A DNA stretch of 64,000 nt from Clostridium pasteurianum DSM 525 = ATCC 6013 (GTDB taxonomy: Bacteria; Bacillota; Clostridia; Clostridiales; Clostridiaceae): contig NZ_CP009268.1 of NCBI RefSeq assembly GCF_000807255.1, positions 1,022,384 through 1,086,383 of the forward strand. Reading direction: 5' to 3'. Below, piece by piece: positions 51,313-60,721 of this stretch. The position numbers and the translations under genes were made by a program. The notes beneath the pieces are model-generated. The model ran no database searches. It was given only the letters and a program-made list of their open reading frames with translations, and had not been told where the DNA came from. Position 1 is the stretch's first letter. Each line of letters starts with the position of its first letter.

Positions 51313-52920
51313 ATGAAAGAACAACAATCTACAAGTAAAGGCTTTGCCATACTATCAACTGCTATGATTATAGTAAAACTTTTATCACTTATTTATTCCC
51401 CGTTTATATTTAAAATACTTGGAGGAAATAGATCCTTTGGAATTTACAGTGTTACATATATGATTTATACATTCATATATGTAATCACAAATTCAGGAAT
51501 ACCAAGTGCTATATCAAAACTTGTATCTGAATTTATAGTCGTTGAAAACTACGGAAGTGCTATAAAAACTTTCAGGATATCTAGATTTATGGTATTCATC
51601 ATTGGTATAATTATGGCGATAATAATGTTTTTATTAGCAGCTCCAGTTACTAAATTTATGCATTATCCTGAGGCCAAATATTCCGTAATTGCCCTAAGCC
51701 CTGCTATAATATTTACATCTGTAGGTTCTGCTTATAGGGGGTATTTTCAAGGTAGAAGTAATATGAAGCCTACAGCTATATCGCAGGTTTTAGAGCAGGT
51801 AGTAAATACCGTATTTTCACTTTTATTTGCAGCTTTACTCATAGGATATGGAATTGAATACGGGTGTGTGGGTTCTACTATTGGTACAACCTTAGGGGCA
51901 GCGGTTTCTTCTTTGTTTTTAATAATAACCTATAGAAAGAGTAAAAACTTAGATGAATTTAGTTTTAAAAATAATCACAAGCGTATAATTCATACAAATA
52001 GACAAATTTTTAAAAGAATTATAAAATATAGTATTCCTATAACATTCTGTATTGGAGTTCCCAGTTTTGGGTCACTTATAGATATTTATAACATGACATC
52101 CAGACTTATAGCAGGTGGCATTAGTCAAAATCATGCTCAAAGTCTTTTTGGATTATATAATAAGTTTAATATACTTACAGCAGTACCTATTACTATAATA
52201 TCAGCATTAGCTGTTACGGTTTTGCCAGCAGTATCTAAAGCTGTTACCGTTACCCTTAATAATAAAAAATTAACAGAAAATAGAATGAATTTTGCCTATA
52301 AAATAAGTTTTATAATATCCATACCTGCAGCAGTAGGATTATCAGTACTAAGCAAACCTATATATATTCTCCTTAAATATAATGATGGCTATAATATAAT
52401 GTTAGTTGGATCTTGTATTGTAATATTTATGGCATTATTTCAAATCCAAATTAGTATTTTGCAGGGAATTGGAAGGATATATATAGTAACATTTTACTCT
52501 ATTTTAGGTATAATCATAAAATATACTGTTAATTACATTTTGATAGCCATTCCAAGTATAAATATTTATGGAGCCATTATTGGAAGTTTATTAGGATTTA
52601 TAGTGCCGGTAATTCTAAACTCCATATATGTAAAAGTAAATTTAAAATTGAAAATTCAAATTACAACTTATATTTATAAATGTATAGTTTCATGCACAGC
52701 TATGGGATTAGCAACTTACATAGTATATAATATTTTAAATTTTGCAATAGGTATTATTAATAAGGGATATATCAATAATGCAATTTCTGTATCTGTAGCA
52801 ATTGTAGTGGGTGTAATTACATATCTATATGCCATGATATTAAGCAAGGGGATCACTGAGGAAGAATTAAATTTTCTTCCAGCTAGAATAAAGAAGATTT
52901 TAAAGTCTATTAGCAGGTGA
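51313..52920 (+). CDS. SpoVB/MurJ-type oligosaccharide flippase
   Basis: 535-residue membrane protein with about 14 helices of the polysaccharide-biosynthesis (MVF/PST) superfamily. The N-terminus SKGFAILSTAMIIVKLLSLI and the helix-4 loop RGYFQGRSNMKPTAISQVLEQ are diagnostic of SpoVB/YtgP-like lipid-II or oligosaccharide flippases in Firmicutes. ATG 51313 follows GGAAAGG. It is monocistronic, ending at a terminator. Possible roles are cortex or cell-wall precursor export; this could be one of several paralogues. Confidence 0.88.
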   Translation: MKEQQSTSKGFAILSTAMIIVKLLSLIYSPFIFKILGGNRSFGIYSVTYMIYTFIYVITNSGIPSAISKLVSEFIVVENYGSAIKTFRISRFMVFIIGIIMAIIMFLLAAPVTKFMHYPEAKYSVIALSPAIIFTSVGSAYRGYFQGRSNMKPTAISQVLEQVVNTVFSLLFAALLIGYGIEYGCVGSTIGTTLGAAVSSLFLIITYRKSKNLDEFSFKNNHKRIIHTNRQIFKRIIKYSIPITFCIGVPSFGSLIDIYNMTSRLIAGGISQNHAQSLFGLYNKFNILTAVPITIISALAVTVLPAVSKAVTVTLNNKKLTENRMNFAYKISFIISIPAAVGLSVLSKPIYILLKYNDGYNIMLVGSCIVIFMALFQIQISILQGIGRIYIVTFYSILGIIIKYTVNYILIAIPSINIYGAIIGSLLGFIVPVILNSIYVKVNLKLKIQITTYIYKCIVSCTAMGLATYIVYNILNFAIGIINKGYINNAISVSVAIVVGVITYLYAMILSKGITEEELNFLPARIKKILKSISR

Positions 52921-52938
52921 GTAAATAGAGCTAAAACT

Positions 52939-52973
52939 ATGAAAAATAGAAGGCTTAGCTTTCTATTTTTCAT
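52939..52973. terminator. Bidirectional terminator
   Basis: ATGAAAAATAGAA pairs with TTCTATTTTTCAT between convergent flippase and LysR genes. The LysR stop codon lies within the right arm. Confidence 0.85.
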
Positions 52974-53832
52974 AATTTCTCTCATTATTCAACAGATATT
53001 CTATAAACAACTTAACCTGAGGTAATGAATAGTAAAGATCTTTATATAGAATATAAGTACTGCGGGTAAAGGGAGTACCGTCTTGAAAATAGAGATTTTT
53101 AACGTAGCCATGAAAATTTTCAAGACAGATTTTAGGAAGTATTGACCAGCCAAGCCCATGCTTTGCCATTTCTACACAGGTGTCAATATTATCAATCCAA
53201 ATTTTTGTGTTATCTGTGGATAAGCCGTTTTCCAAAAGCCAGGTTTGAATTTTTCCATGAAGGATACTGTCTGTGTGTCTGCCTATGTAGGGATAGGAAT
53301 CAAGAGGGCGTTTTGAGTTTTCATTGCTGCATACCAGACACATTGGCTCTGTACATAAGTGTATTAATCCCTGATTCCATTTATATTCTCCCCTTAGAAC
53401 TGCAATGGAGATATTATCATTTTCCAGCATATTGTACAGGTTCTTACTCTGATCAGTAATTATGCTCACATCAACATTTGGAAAGGACTGCATATAATTT
53501 TTCAGAGTTTCAGGCAGACGATAGTGGGAATAATTTAAAGATACTCCAATGCTTAAACTTCCTCCTATAGTGCCTTGATTAGAATCTATGTGTTGACGCA
53601 TTTGTTTTAAAGTATTTGTGATAGTTCTTATATAGGGAACTATGCTTTCACCCTCTGGAGTAAATATGACTCCTTGCTTGGAACGAATCAGCAGTTGTAT
53701 TCCAAGGCTCTTTTCTATCTTTTTAATTCGCTTTGTAAGGGCAGGTTGAGTTATAAATAACTTTTTTGAAGTTTTAGTCATGTTTTTTAAATCGTATAGC
53801 GATAGAATTATTTCATAATCTTTTTCGTCCAT
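52963..53832 (-). CDS. LysR-family regulator
   Basis: 289-residue LysR regulator. The helix-turn-helix region reads LYDLKNMTKTSKKLFITQPA and then LTKRIKKIEKSLGIQLLIRS; the effector domain follows with VAVLRGEY-type ligand loops. It is divergent from the aconitase-family hydratase gene, with 317 bases between starts, the usual arrangement for a LysR controlling its neighbour. The start at 53832 has AAAGGAT upstream. The co-inducer is unknown, possibly a carboxylic acid substrate of the enzyme. Confidence 0.9.
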   Translation of the reverse strand: MDEKDYEIILSLYDLKNMTKTSKKLFITQPALTKRIKKIEKSLGIQLLIRSKQGVIFTPEGESIVPYIRTITNTLKQMRQHIDSNQGTIGGSLSIGVSLNYSHYRLPETLKNYMQSFPNVDVSIITDQSKNLYNMLENDNISIAVLRGEYKWNQGLIHLCTEPMCLVCSNENSKRPLDSYPYIGRHTDSILHGKIQTWLLENGLSTDNTKIWIDNIDTCVEMAKHGLGWSILPKICLENFHGYVKNLYFQDGTPFTRSTYILYKDLYYSLPQVKLFIEYLLNNERNYEK

Positions 53833-54149
53833 AGCAAATTATCCTTTCATCCATTACTTCTAGTTATGACCTTTAATAAAATAATACTATTGTACATTAT
53901 GGAATTCAAGATATATAATAAACATGTATGTATATTTAAAGAAAAGTTTTTTAGAAAGCTTTTAAAGGTTTTAGAATATATAAAGATAGTTTTTATAAAA
54001 GATATATAAGATAATTACAGATATTTAAAGTCTATAATTATAAATATAATATCTAAATTAGCAGAAGAATAGTAAACAATAATTCTATATTATTTATGAG
54101 ATATGATTCTAGTATATTAGAAAATTAAAGATTTTTAGGAGGAATACTA
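53833..54149. promoter_or_regulatory. LysR-hydratase divergent promoter region
   Basis: 317 very AT-rich bases between divergent genes. LysR sites (T-N11-A) cannot be singled out by eye among many candidates. TTTAGGAGG at 54133-54141 is the hydratase ribosome site. Confidence 0.5.
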
Positions 54150-56438
54150 ATGATTACTTTATACAATGAAGGTGTATATTTAGTAAATGGAAATGAAATT
54201 TATTTTAACAATAGTGAATCTGATGCAAAACTTAAAGAGAGATTTGGAAATAGATATTCTCTAGAGGATGCTAAAAAGAATACAATTGCATACTCAATTA
54301 TGCAGAAACACAATACATCTGGAGATGAGAAAAGTTTAAAACTTAAATTTGATGCACTGGCTTCTCATGATATTACCTTTGTGGGAATAGTACAAACAGC
54401 TCGTGCTAGCGGCCTGGAAAAGTTCCCAATACCTTATGTACTTACTAACTGTCATAACAGTCTTTGTGCTGTTGGCGGTACTATAAATGAAGATGACCAT
54501 TTATTTGGACTTTCTGCTGCAAAAAAATATGGCGGAATATATGTACCTGCTCACTTTGCGGTAATCCATCAATATATGCGTGAAATGATGGCTGGCTGCG
54601 GTAAAATGATTTTAGGTTCTGACAGCCACACTCGTTATGGTGCACTAGGTACTATGGCAATTGGAGAAGGCGGCGGAGAGCTTGTAAAACAGCTTCTTTC
54701 AAAAACTTATGATGTACAATTGCCACAGGTTGTAGGTGTTTATCTAACAGGAAAACCACAAAAGGGTGTAGGACCTCAGGACGTTGCTCTTGCAATAATT
54801 GGTAAAGTGTTTAAGAATGGTTTCGTCAAGAATAAAGTAATGGAATTTGTAGGACCTGGTGTAGATAATCTATCCGTAGAATACAGATTAGGAGTAGACG
54901 TTATGACTACTGAAACTACTTGTCTAAGTTCTGTATGGAAAACTGACAGCAAGGTAAAAGACTATTTGACGCTGCACGGCAGAGAAAATGAATATGGAGA
55001 GTTAAATCCTGGAGAAGTTACTTATTATGATGGACTGATATGTGTAGATTTATCAGAAATAAAACCAATGATTGCAATGCCTTTCCACCCAAGCAATATA
55101 TATACTATTGAAGAGCTTAATGCAAACCTTGATGATATTCTTGCAAAAGTGGAACAAGAAGGACAAAAACAAGTAGGAAATAAAAATTTAAAATTCTCTT
55201 TAAGAGACAAGATTGTTGATAATAAATTATATGTAGAACAGGGATGTATAGCAGGCTGTGCCGGTGGTAATTATGAAAATGTCTGTGAAGCTGCCAGCAT
55301 ATTAGATGGACACTCTATTGGAAATGATGAATTTGCCCTTAGCGTTTATCCATCAAGTCAGCCGGTTTACTATGAACTTGTACAAAATGGATTAGCAGGT
55401 AAATTGATGAATTCTGGTGCAGTACTTAAAACTGCTTTCTGCGGACCATGTTTTGGAGGTGGAGATACTCCGGCAAATAATTCACTTAGCATAAGACATA
55501 CTACAAGAAATTTCCCTAACCGTGAAGGTTCAAAACCAAATGAAGGTCAGCTTTCCTATGTAGCACTAATGGATGCACGTTCTATTGCAGCTACAGCAGT
55601 TAACAAGGGTTTCTTGACAGCAGCTACAGATATAGAAGATGTTAAATATGATATACCTAAATATTATTTCAACAAGAAAATATATGATGACCGTGTATAC
55701 GGCGGCTTTGAAAAGCCAGATGCTGAAAAAGAACTTAGATTTGGACCTAATATAAAGGATTGGCCTGTGGTTCCAGCCCTGGCAGATAATCTTGTTTTAA
55801 AGGTAGCCTCTGTAATAAAGGACCCTGTAACTACTACAGATGAACTTATACCATCAGGAGATACTTCTGCATATCGTTCAAATCCATTAAGACTTGCAGA
55901 GTTTACGTTATCCCGTAAGGATCCTGAATATGTGGGAAAAGCTAAGCAGATTCATAAGTCAGAAGAAGCAAGGATTAACGGCAAGGATGCTTTTGAAGAA
56001 AATAAAGATTTAGAGAAGGTATTTAATACAATTAAGGAAAACTTTGCAGATATAAACTTAGAAAACACTGGTATAGGAAGCGTTATATATGCTATAAAAC
56101 CAGGAGACGGTTCTGCCCGTGAGCAGGCTGCCAGCTGTCAAAAGGTTTTAGGCGGTTATGCAAATATTGCAAAAGAATATGCTACAAAGAGATATCGTTC
56201 TAATTTGATTAACTGGGGTATACTTCCATTTATCATGGAGGAAGATCCTAAGTTTGAATGTGATGATTTCATATTTGTACCTAATATAAGAAAAGCACTT
56301 TCTGACAAATTATCAGAAATGGATGCCTATGTAGTGAGAGACAAAGTTGAAAAAATTACTTTGAAAATTGATAGATTATCTAAGGATGAAACTGATATTT
56401 TATTATCTGGATGTTTAATTAACTATAATAAGAGATAA
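54150..56438 (+). CDS. Aconitase-family hydratase (YbhJ-like)
   Basis: 762-residue member of the aconitase superfamily, similar in layout to YbhJ-type hydratases rather than housekeeping aconitase. It has the family signature [14 protein letters not shown] (about 154-167). The 4Fe-4S ligands are likely the Cys in CIAGCAGG (about 369) and CGPCFGGG (about 440). The C-terminal swivel domain carries [28 protein letters not shown] precedes ATG 54150. The dehydration substrate is unknown. Its codons hold more G and C than its neighbours, as expected of well-expressed genes. Confidence 0.9.
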   Translation: MITLYNEGVYLVNGNEIYFNNSESDAKLKERFGNRYSLEDAKKNTIAYSIMQKHNTSGDEKSLKLKFDALASHDITFVGIVQTARASGLEKFPIPYVLTNCHNSLCAVGGTINEDDHLFGLSAAKKYGGIYVPAHFAVIHQYMREMMAGCGKMILGSDSHTRYGALGTMAIGEGGGELVKQLLSKTYDVQLPQVVGVYLTGKPQKGVGPQDVALAIIGKVFKNGFVKNKVMEFVGPGVDNLSVEYRLGVDVMTTETTCLSSVWKTDSKVKDYLTLHGRENEYGELNPGEVTYYDGLICVDLSEIKPMIAMPFHPSNIYTIEELNANLDDILAKVEQEGQKQVGNKNLKFSLRDKIVDNKLYVEQGCIAGCAGGNYENVCEAASILDGHSIGNDEFALSVYPSSQPVYYELVQNGLAGKLMNSGAVLKTAFCGPCFGGGDTPANNSLSIRHTTRNFPNREGSKPNEGQLSYVALMDARSIAATAVNKGFLTAATDIEDVKYDIPKYYFNKKIYDDRVYGGFEKPDAEKELRFGPNIKDWPVVPALADNLVLKVASVIKDPVTTTDELIPSGDTSAYRSNPLRLAEFTLSRKDPEYVGKAKQIHKSEEARINGKDAFEENKDLEKVFNTIKENFADINLENTGIGSVIYAIKPGDGSAREQAASCQKVLGGYANIAKEYATKRYRSNLINWGILPFIMEEDPKFECDDFIFVPNIRKALSDKLSEMDAYVVRDKVEKITLKIDRLSKDETDILLSGCLINYNKR

Positions 56439-56451
56439 ACAACATATTATG

Positions 56452-56499
56452 AAGGCATTTAAAATTAGAAATAAAATTCTAGTTTTAAATGCCTTTTTA
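56452..56499 (+). terminator. Terminator after the hydratase gene
   Basis: AAGGCATTTAAAA pairs with TTTTAAATGCCTT followed by TTT; an inner AGAA...TTCT extends the stem. Confidence 0.88.
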
Positions 56500-56505
56500 G
56501 TTAAA

Positions 56506-56781
56506 CATATTCTAGTCAGTATGATAGACTATTTTGAATCCTACTACGTCAACAGAACCCTCAGATAGCCCACTATCATCAGGACCTGTTTCCTTGTATG
56601 ATTGAAGTAAGTTCTTAATTCAGGTGGGGATTCTTTTATCCCATCTGAATTTTAGAACTGCAAATGCATGGCTTACTTGGCGTCGAACTCCCACTTGAAG
56701 AACTGGGAGACTTACGCCAAGTTAGTCAGGTGAAAAATATTCGTTGCATCTTTGGCTTACTATTTATTTTCACATGCCTTA
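56506..56781 (+). repeat. Repeat A interrupted by repeat B (nested)
   Basis: 56506-56599 is the left two-thirds of repeat A (CTAGTCAGTAT to CCTGTTTCCTTGTA) and 56732-56781 its right third (AAAAATATTCGTTGCATCTT to CACATGCCTTA). Between them, 56600-56731 is a compact repeat B with its hairpin half and both outer arms but no central 50-base unit. About ten bases of repeat A are missing at the junction. Together with the terminator, it fills the 376-base gap. Confidence 0.85.
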
Positions 56782-56814
56782 AAAGTAGTTTTTATTAAGA
56801 TATATTAATAAAAA

Positions 56815-57396
56815 CTAAGAATTTAGCTTGATTCCTTCAAATGCATAATTTATTAATCCTCTTACGAAAATATCATCAAGTGTATCTCCAGTTATAAGGA
56901 GTCTATAGAATATTGGAGACCAAATTAAATCCATAGTCAACTCTATATTCAAATCCTTTCTCAATTCCCCTCTTAAGATTCCTCGCTTTAAAATTTCTCT
57001 TGAAATATTTCGACGTGGCTTAAAATACGCCTTACGGTATATATCAGCCAGTTTTGGATCAAACTGTCCTTCAGCTATTATTTCAGCAATTACACTTCCC
57101 TTTTTGCTCATTAAAAATTTTACAAAATTATTTACCTGAATAAACATATCCTCAATAGTTGACCCTGTATCAGGTATTGGAAGCTTTACATTAGTAGCAT
57201 TTAAGAAACCATCCATAACAACAGCAGCTTTATTTGGCCACCATTTATAAATGGTAGCTTTGCTGACTCCAGCTTTTTCAGCAATCTTTTCGACAGTTAT
57301 TGATGAAAATCCATTTTCTATTAATAAATCATACGATGCATTAAGAATATCTGATTTTGTTTTTTCACTACGAGGGCGACCTAATTTTTTTTCCAT
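56815..57396 (-). CDS. TetR-family repressor
   Basis: 193-residue TetR regulator. The helix-turn-helix (about 10-55) reads SDILNASYDLLIENGFSSIT and then EKIAEKAGVSKATIYKWWPN; the C-terminal ligand domain contains the TetR_C part with FVKFLMSKKGSVIAEIIAEG. It is divergent from a three-gene detoxification operon, with mirrored palindromes in between, so it likely represses both directions. The inducer is unknown. Confidence 0.93.
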   Translation of the reverse strand: MEKKLGRPRSEKTKSDILNASYDLLIENGFSSITVEKIAEKAGVSKATIYKWWPNKAAVVMDGFLNATNVKLPIPDTGSTIEDMFIQVNNFVKFLMSKKGSVIAEIIAEGQFDPKLADIYRKAYFKPRRNISREILKRGILRGELRKDLNIELTMDLIWSPIFYRLLITGDTLDDIFVRGLINYAFEGIKLNS

Positions 57397-57471
57397 TGTA
57401 AACCTCCTTATATATTTTAAAAACTATACGTATATTATACATTAAAAAATTTTAAAAATATACTTTACAAT

Positions 57472-57516
57472 ACTGAACGTTTAGTATATTATATAAGTAT
57501 AAACTAAACGTTCAGT
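57472..57516. promoter_or_regulatory. Mirrored TetR operators
   Basis: ACTGAACGTTTAGT (57472-57485) and ACTAAACGTTCAGT (57503-57516) are reverse complements of each other, each itself a dyad around AACGTT, set 17 bases apart in the divergent promoter. Confidence 0.85.
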
Positions 57517-57584
57517 ATTTATATGTAAAACTGCAATTATTATAATTATGAAAAATTTAAATTTTTAACGAGGAGGAGTTTTAA

Positions 57585-58220
57585 ATGAAGGTTGTAGCTT
57601 TTAATGGAAGTCCTGCTAAAGCAGGAAACACTTATCATGGAATAAAAATAGTTGTTGATGAACTTGAGAAGGAAGGTATAGAGACAGAAATAATTCACGT
57701 AGGCAATAAGGCTATTAGAGGATGTATCGCTTGTAAAAATTGTACAAAAAATAAAAATGGAAAATGTGTTATTACTACTGATCCAGTTAATGAATGGATT
57801 GAAAAGATGAAGGAAGCTGATGGAATAATTTTAGGGTCACCAGTTCACTATTCAGCAATTGCTGGAGCAATGAAATCATTTTTAGATAGAGCTTTTCGTG
57901 TGGCAGAAGCCAATGATAGTATGTTAAGACATAAAGTTGGTGCAGCAGTAGTAGCAGTAAGACGTGCAGGTGGGATTCCAACCTTCGATCAGTTAAATAA
58001 CTACATTAATCATTCTGAAATGCTTATACCAACTTCAAATTATTGGAATGTTATTAACGGGACAGTACCAGGGGAGGCAATGCAGGATGAAGAAGGTATT
58101 CAAATAATGAGAATACTGGGTAAAAATATGGCATGGCTTATGAAGCTGATAGAAAACGGTGAAGGAATTGTAAAGAAACCTGAAATGGAAACAAAAATAT
58201 TTACTAATTTTATTCGTTAA
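57585..58220 (+). CDS. NADPH-dependent FMN reductase/flavodoxin-fold protein
   Basis: 211-residue flavoprotein. The FMN phosphate loop is FNGSPAKAGNTYHGI (about 5-19) and a CIACKNCTKN cluster (about 46-55) may bind metal. The second FMN loop is GSPVHYSAIAGAMKSFLDR. These iron-sulfur-flavoprotein or quinone reductase-like proteins reduce electrophilic compounds. SD GAGGAGG precedes ATG 57585. It is first gene of a TetR-controlled operon with an exporter and a nitroreductase. Confidence 0.9.
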   Translation: MKVVAFNGSPAKAGNTYHGIKIVVDELEKEGIETEIIHVGNKAIRGCIACKNCTKNKNGKCVITTDPVNEWIEKMKEADGIILGSPVHYSAIAGAMKSFLDRAFRVAEANDSMLRHKVGAAVVAVRRAGGIPTFDQLNNYINHSEMLIPTSNYWNVINGTVPGEAMQDEEGIQIMRILGKNMAWLMKLIENGEGIVKKPEMETKIFTNFIR

Positions 58221-58236
58221 AAGGGAGTGAATTATT

Positions 58237-59421
58237 ATGGAAAGCTTAAATAATGATTTTGTAGAAAATAAACCAGTATTAAGTAAATTATTGATTATGG
58301 TTATGGCTATAGCTTGCGGGCTTACTGTAGCAAATTTATATTATATACAGCCCCTTCTTGCAGATATAGCTAACACATTTAATGTCAGTGAAACTAGTGT
58401 GGGCTTTGCAGCAATGCTTACACAAATAGGATATGCAGTTGGGATGATATTTATATTACCCCTTGGGGACATAAGAGAAAGAAGAAATTTGATAACTGCA
58501 ATGCTTTTATTTTCAATACTCTCTCTTACAAGTATGTTCTTTTCGCATAATATATTTATGGTGATAATTTCTTCTTTTGCAGTTGGATTTACGTCAATTA
58601 TTCCTCAGCTTATTATACCTTTGGCTGCTCAGTTATCAGATCCAAAAGAGAGAGGTAGAATAATAGGCACAGTAATGAGTGGTTTATTAATTGGTATATT
58701 AGTATCACGTACATTTAGCGGTATTTTGGGCGGATACTTAGGATGGAGAATAGTATATGTTATTGCAGCAATTATGATGATAATTCTTATGATAGCTTTA
58801 AGAAAATTAATACCAGTACGTAAACCTGTTTCTAATATTAGATATATTGAGTTATTAAAATCAATGATACAATTAATAAAAAGTGAAGCTATTTTAAGAG
58901 AAGTTTCTATTAATGGAGCTATGATGTTTGCAGCTTTCAGTGCATTTTGGACATCACTTATATTTTTACTTGAAAGTTCTCATTACAACATGGGATCTCA
59001 AGCAGCGGGATTATTTGGATTAGTCGGAATCAGCGGTGCTTTGGCTGCTCCCTTGGTGGGAAGATTAGCTGACAAGAAAGGCCCTAGATTTGTTACAGGA
59101 ATATGTATAGGTGTTGTAATAATTTCTTATATATTCTTTCTTCTATTTGGATTTAAAGTATTTGGATTGGTTCTAGGAGTTATATTACTTGATTTTGGAG
59201 TTCAATCCGGTAATGTTTCCAATCAAACCCGAGTTCATTCTTTAAATGAAGAAATGCGTAACAGAATTAATACTGTATATATGGTAAGTTTTTTTCTAGG
59301 AGGAGCATTGGGTTCTTTTCTTGGCTCCTATAGCTACTCACACTTTGGATGGTATGGAGTTTGTATTTTTGGAATAGCAACTCAAATTATAGCAGTTATT
59401 GTGCATAAAACTGCAAAATAA
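58237..59421 (+). CDS. MFS drug exporter
   Basis: 394-residue twelve-helix transporter of the drug:H+ antiporter-1 type. Helix 1 is followed by ANLYYIQPLLADIA, characteristic of the YnfM/YbcL exporters. The motif-A loop is LPLGDIRERRNLI. The gene lies 16 bases after the flavin reductase gene and 32 before the nitroreductase gene. It probably exports the compound sensed by the TetR repressor or its reduced product. Confidence 0.92.
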   Translation: MESLNNDFVENKPVLSKLLIMVMAIACGLTVANLYYIQPLLADIANTFNVSETSVGFAAMLTQIGYAVGMIFILPLGDIRERRNLITAMLLFSILSLTSMFFSHNIFMVIISSFAVGFTSIIPQLIIPLAAQLSDPKERGRIIGTVMSGLLIGILVSRTFSGILGGYLGWRIVYVIAAIMMIILMIALRKLIPVRKPVSNIRYIELLKSMIQLIKSEAILREVSINGAMMFAAFSAFWTSLIFLLESSHYNMGSQAAGLFGLVGISGALAAPLVGRLADKKGPRFVTGICIGVVIISYIFFLLFGFKVFGLVLGVILLDFGVQSGNVSNQTRVHSLNEEMRNRINTVYMVSFFLGGALGSFLGSYSYSHFGWYGVCIFGIATQIIAVIVHKTAK

Positions 59422-59453
59422 TTTTATAAGAGATTAATGGGAGGAATAAGAAA

Positions 59454-60263
59454 ATGAATTTAATAACTGTAGATCAAGAGAAATGTATCAAATGCGGAAT
59501 TTGTGCAAAGGAGTGCCCCGTTCAGGTATTGACAATTGGGGAAAATGGCCCAGAAGATATTTGCCCCGAAAAGTGTATTGCCTGCGGGCATTGTGTAGCT
59601 GTCTGTCCCAAAGAAGCTATGGATAATGTAAAAACACCCTTAGCCAATCAAAAAAGTTCAAAAAAGTTTCCCAAATTAAGTCCTGAAGAAGCAGAAAATT
59701 TTCTTCGTTCAAGACGTTCAATACGATCTTATAAAGAAATTTCAGTTCCAAGAGAAAAGTTAGTAGATCTTGTCAATATTGCCCATTTTGCGCCTAGTGG
59801 TCATAATTTACAAGGTGTATCCTATATTATCATAGATGATAGAAAAATACTTGATAAAGCTGTTCAAGTTACTGCTGAGGAATTAAAAAATGATAAGATT
59901 TTGAGTGGAAAATTTGAGGACTTTATTAAAGCATATACTGAAAAGGGAATAGATACTATTTTAAGAGGAGCACCTAGTCTTGTCCTTGCAATTGCAGATG
60001 CAGATTTTCCGAGAGGAAGAGAAAACTCCATTTTTTCACTGACATATATGGAGCTATATGCACCAACTCTTGGATTAGGCTCATGCTGGGCAGGTGTATT
60101 TGAAAGGATTGCTCTTAAAGACAATTCTCCAATGCTCAAATTATTTAATATACCTGAAGGTAAAAAAATAACTGGATCTGTTATGGTAGGCTATCCAAAA
60201 TATAATTACCCTAGATTAGTAGAAAGAGCTCCATTAGAATATAGTTTTTTCAGATTTTTTTAG
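59454..60263 (+). CDS. Ferredoxin-nitroreductase fusion
   Basis: 269-residue enzyme with two N-terminal 4Fe-4S sites (CIKCGICAKECP and CIACGHCVAVCP, residues 11-58) fused to an FMN nitroreductase domain with the landmarks RRSIRSYK and APSGHNLQG. Such ferredoxin-linked nitroreductases reduce nitro groups or other electrophiles using low-potential electrons. SD GGGAGGA precedes ATG 59454. It is last gene of the TetR-controlled operon. Confidence 0.92.
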   Translation: MNLITVDQEKCIKCGICAKECPVQVLTIGENGPEDICPEKCIACGHCVAVCPKEAMDNVKTPLANQKSSKKFPKLSPEEAENFLRSRRSIRSYKEISVPREKLVDLVNIAHFAPSGHNLQGVSYIIIDDRKILDKAVQVTAEELKNDKILSGKFEDFIKAYTEKGIDTILRGAPSLVLAIADADFPRGRENSIFSLTYMELYAPTLGLGSCWAGVFERIALKDNSPMLKLFNIPEGKKITGSVMVGYPKYNYPRLVERAPLEYSFFRFF

Positions 60264-60418
60264 ATTTGTCTTGCTGCAATTATAATTAAAGTTATATAAT
60301 TATATTTCCTTTCATATATTTCTATATGGGAGGAGGGTGAAGAACAGTAACAAAACTATAGAAAACTGTGTGCTTTATTTATAATATATATTACAATAGC
60401 TTTAGGAGGTGATCCCTT

Positions 60419-60703
60419 TTGAAATATTATTAAATAGGGAATTTTGCCAAAGCTATTGGAAAAACAACAAAGACATTAAGAAATGAGGATAAATCAGGTA
60501 CATTAAAACCTATTAGAGTTGAATATACTGGGTACAGATATTATTCACAAGAGCAACTTAATCATTTTTTAGGTATTAAAGGCATTGAAACTAAAACTAA
60601 AAAAGTAATTGAATATTGTAGAGTGTCAAGTAATAAACAAAAGGACGATTTAGTAAGACAAGTTGAAAATGTTAAAACTTATATGATTGCTAAAGGAAGA
60701 TGA
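60419..60703 (+). pseudogene. tnpA: IS607 serine recombinase TnpA, nonsense and truncated
   Basis: A strong AGGAGGTGATCCC site precedes TTG 60419. The frame shows MKYY, then a TAA at codon 5, then the MerR-like helix-turn-helix (IGNFAKAIGKTTKTLRN) and the start of the resolvase domain (EYCRVSSNKQKDDLVRQVEN) with its Ser nucleophile. It stops after AKGR at 60703, about half the normal 200-residue length. Two independent lesions make it non-functional. Confidence 0.85.
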
Positions 60704-60721
60704 TTAAGGAGTTGTTGGAAA

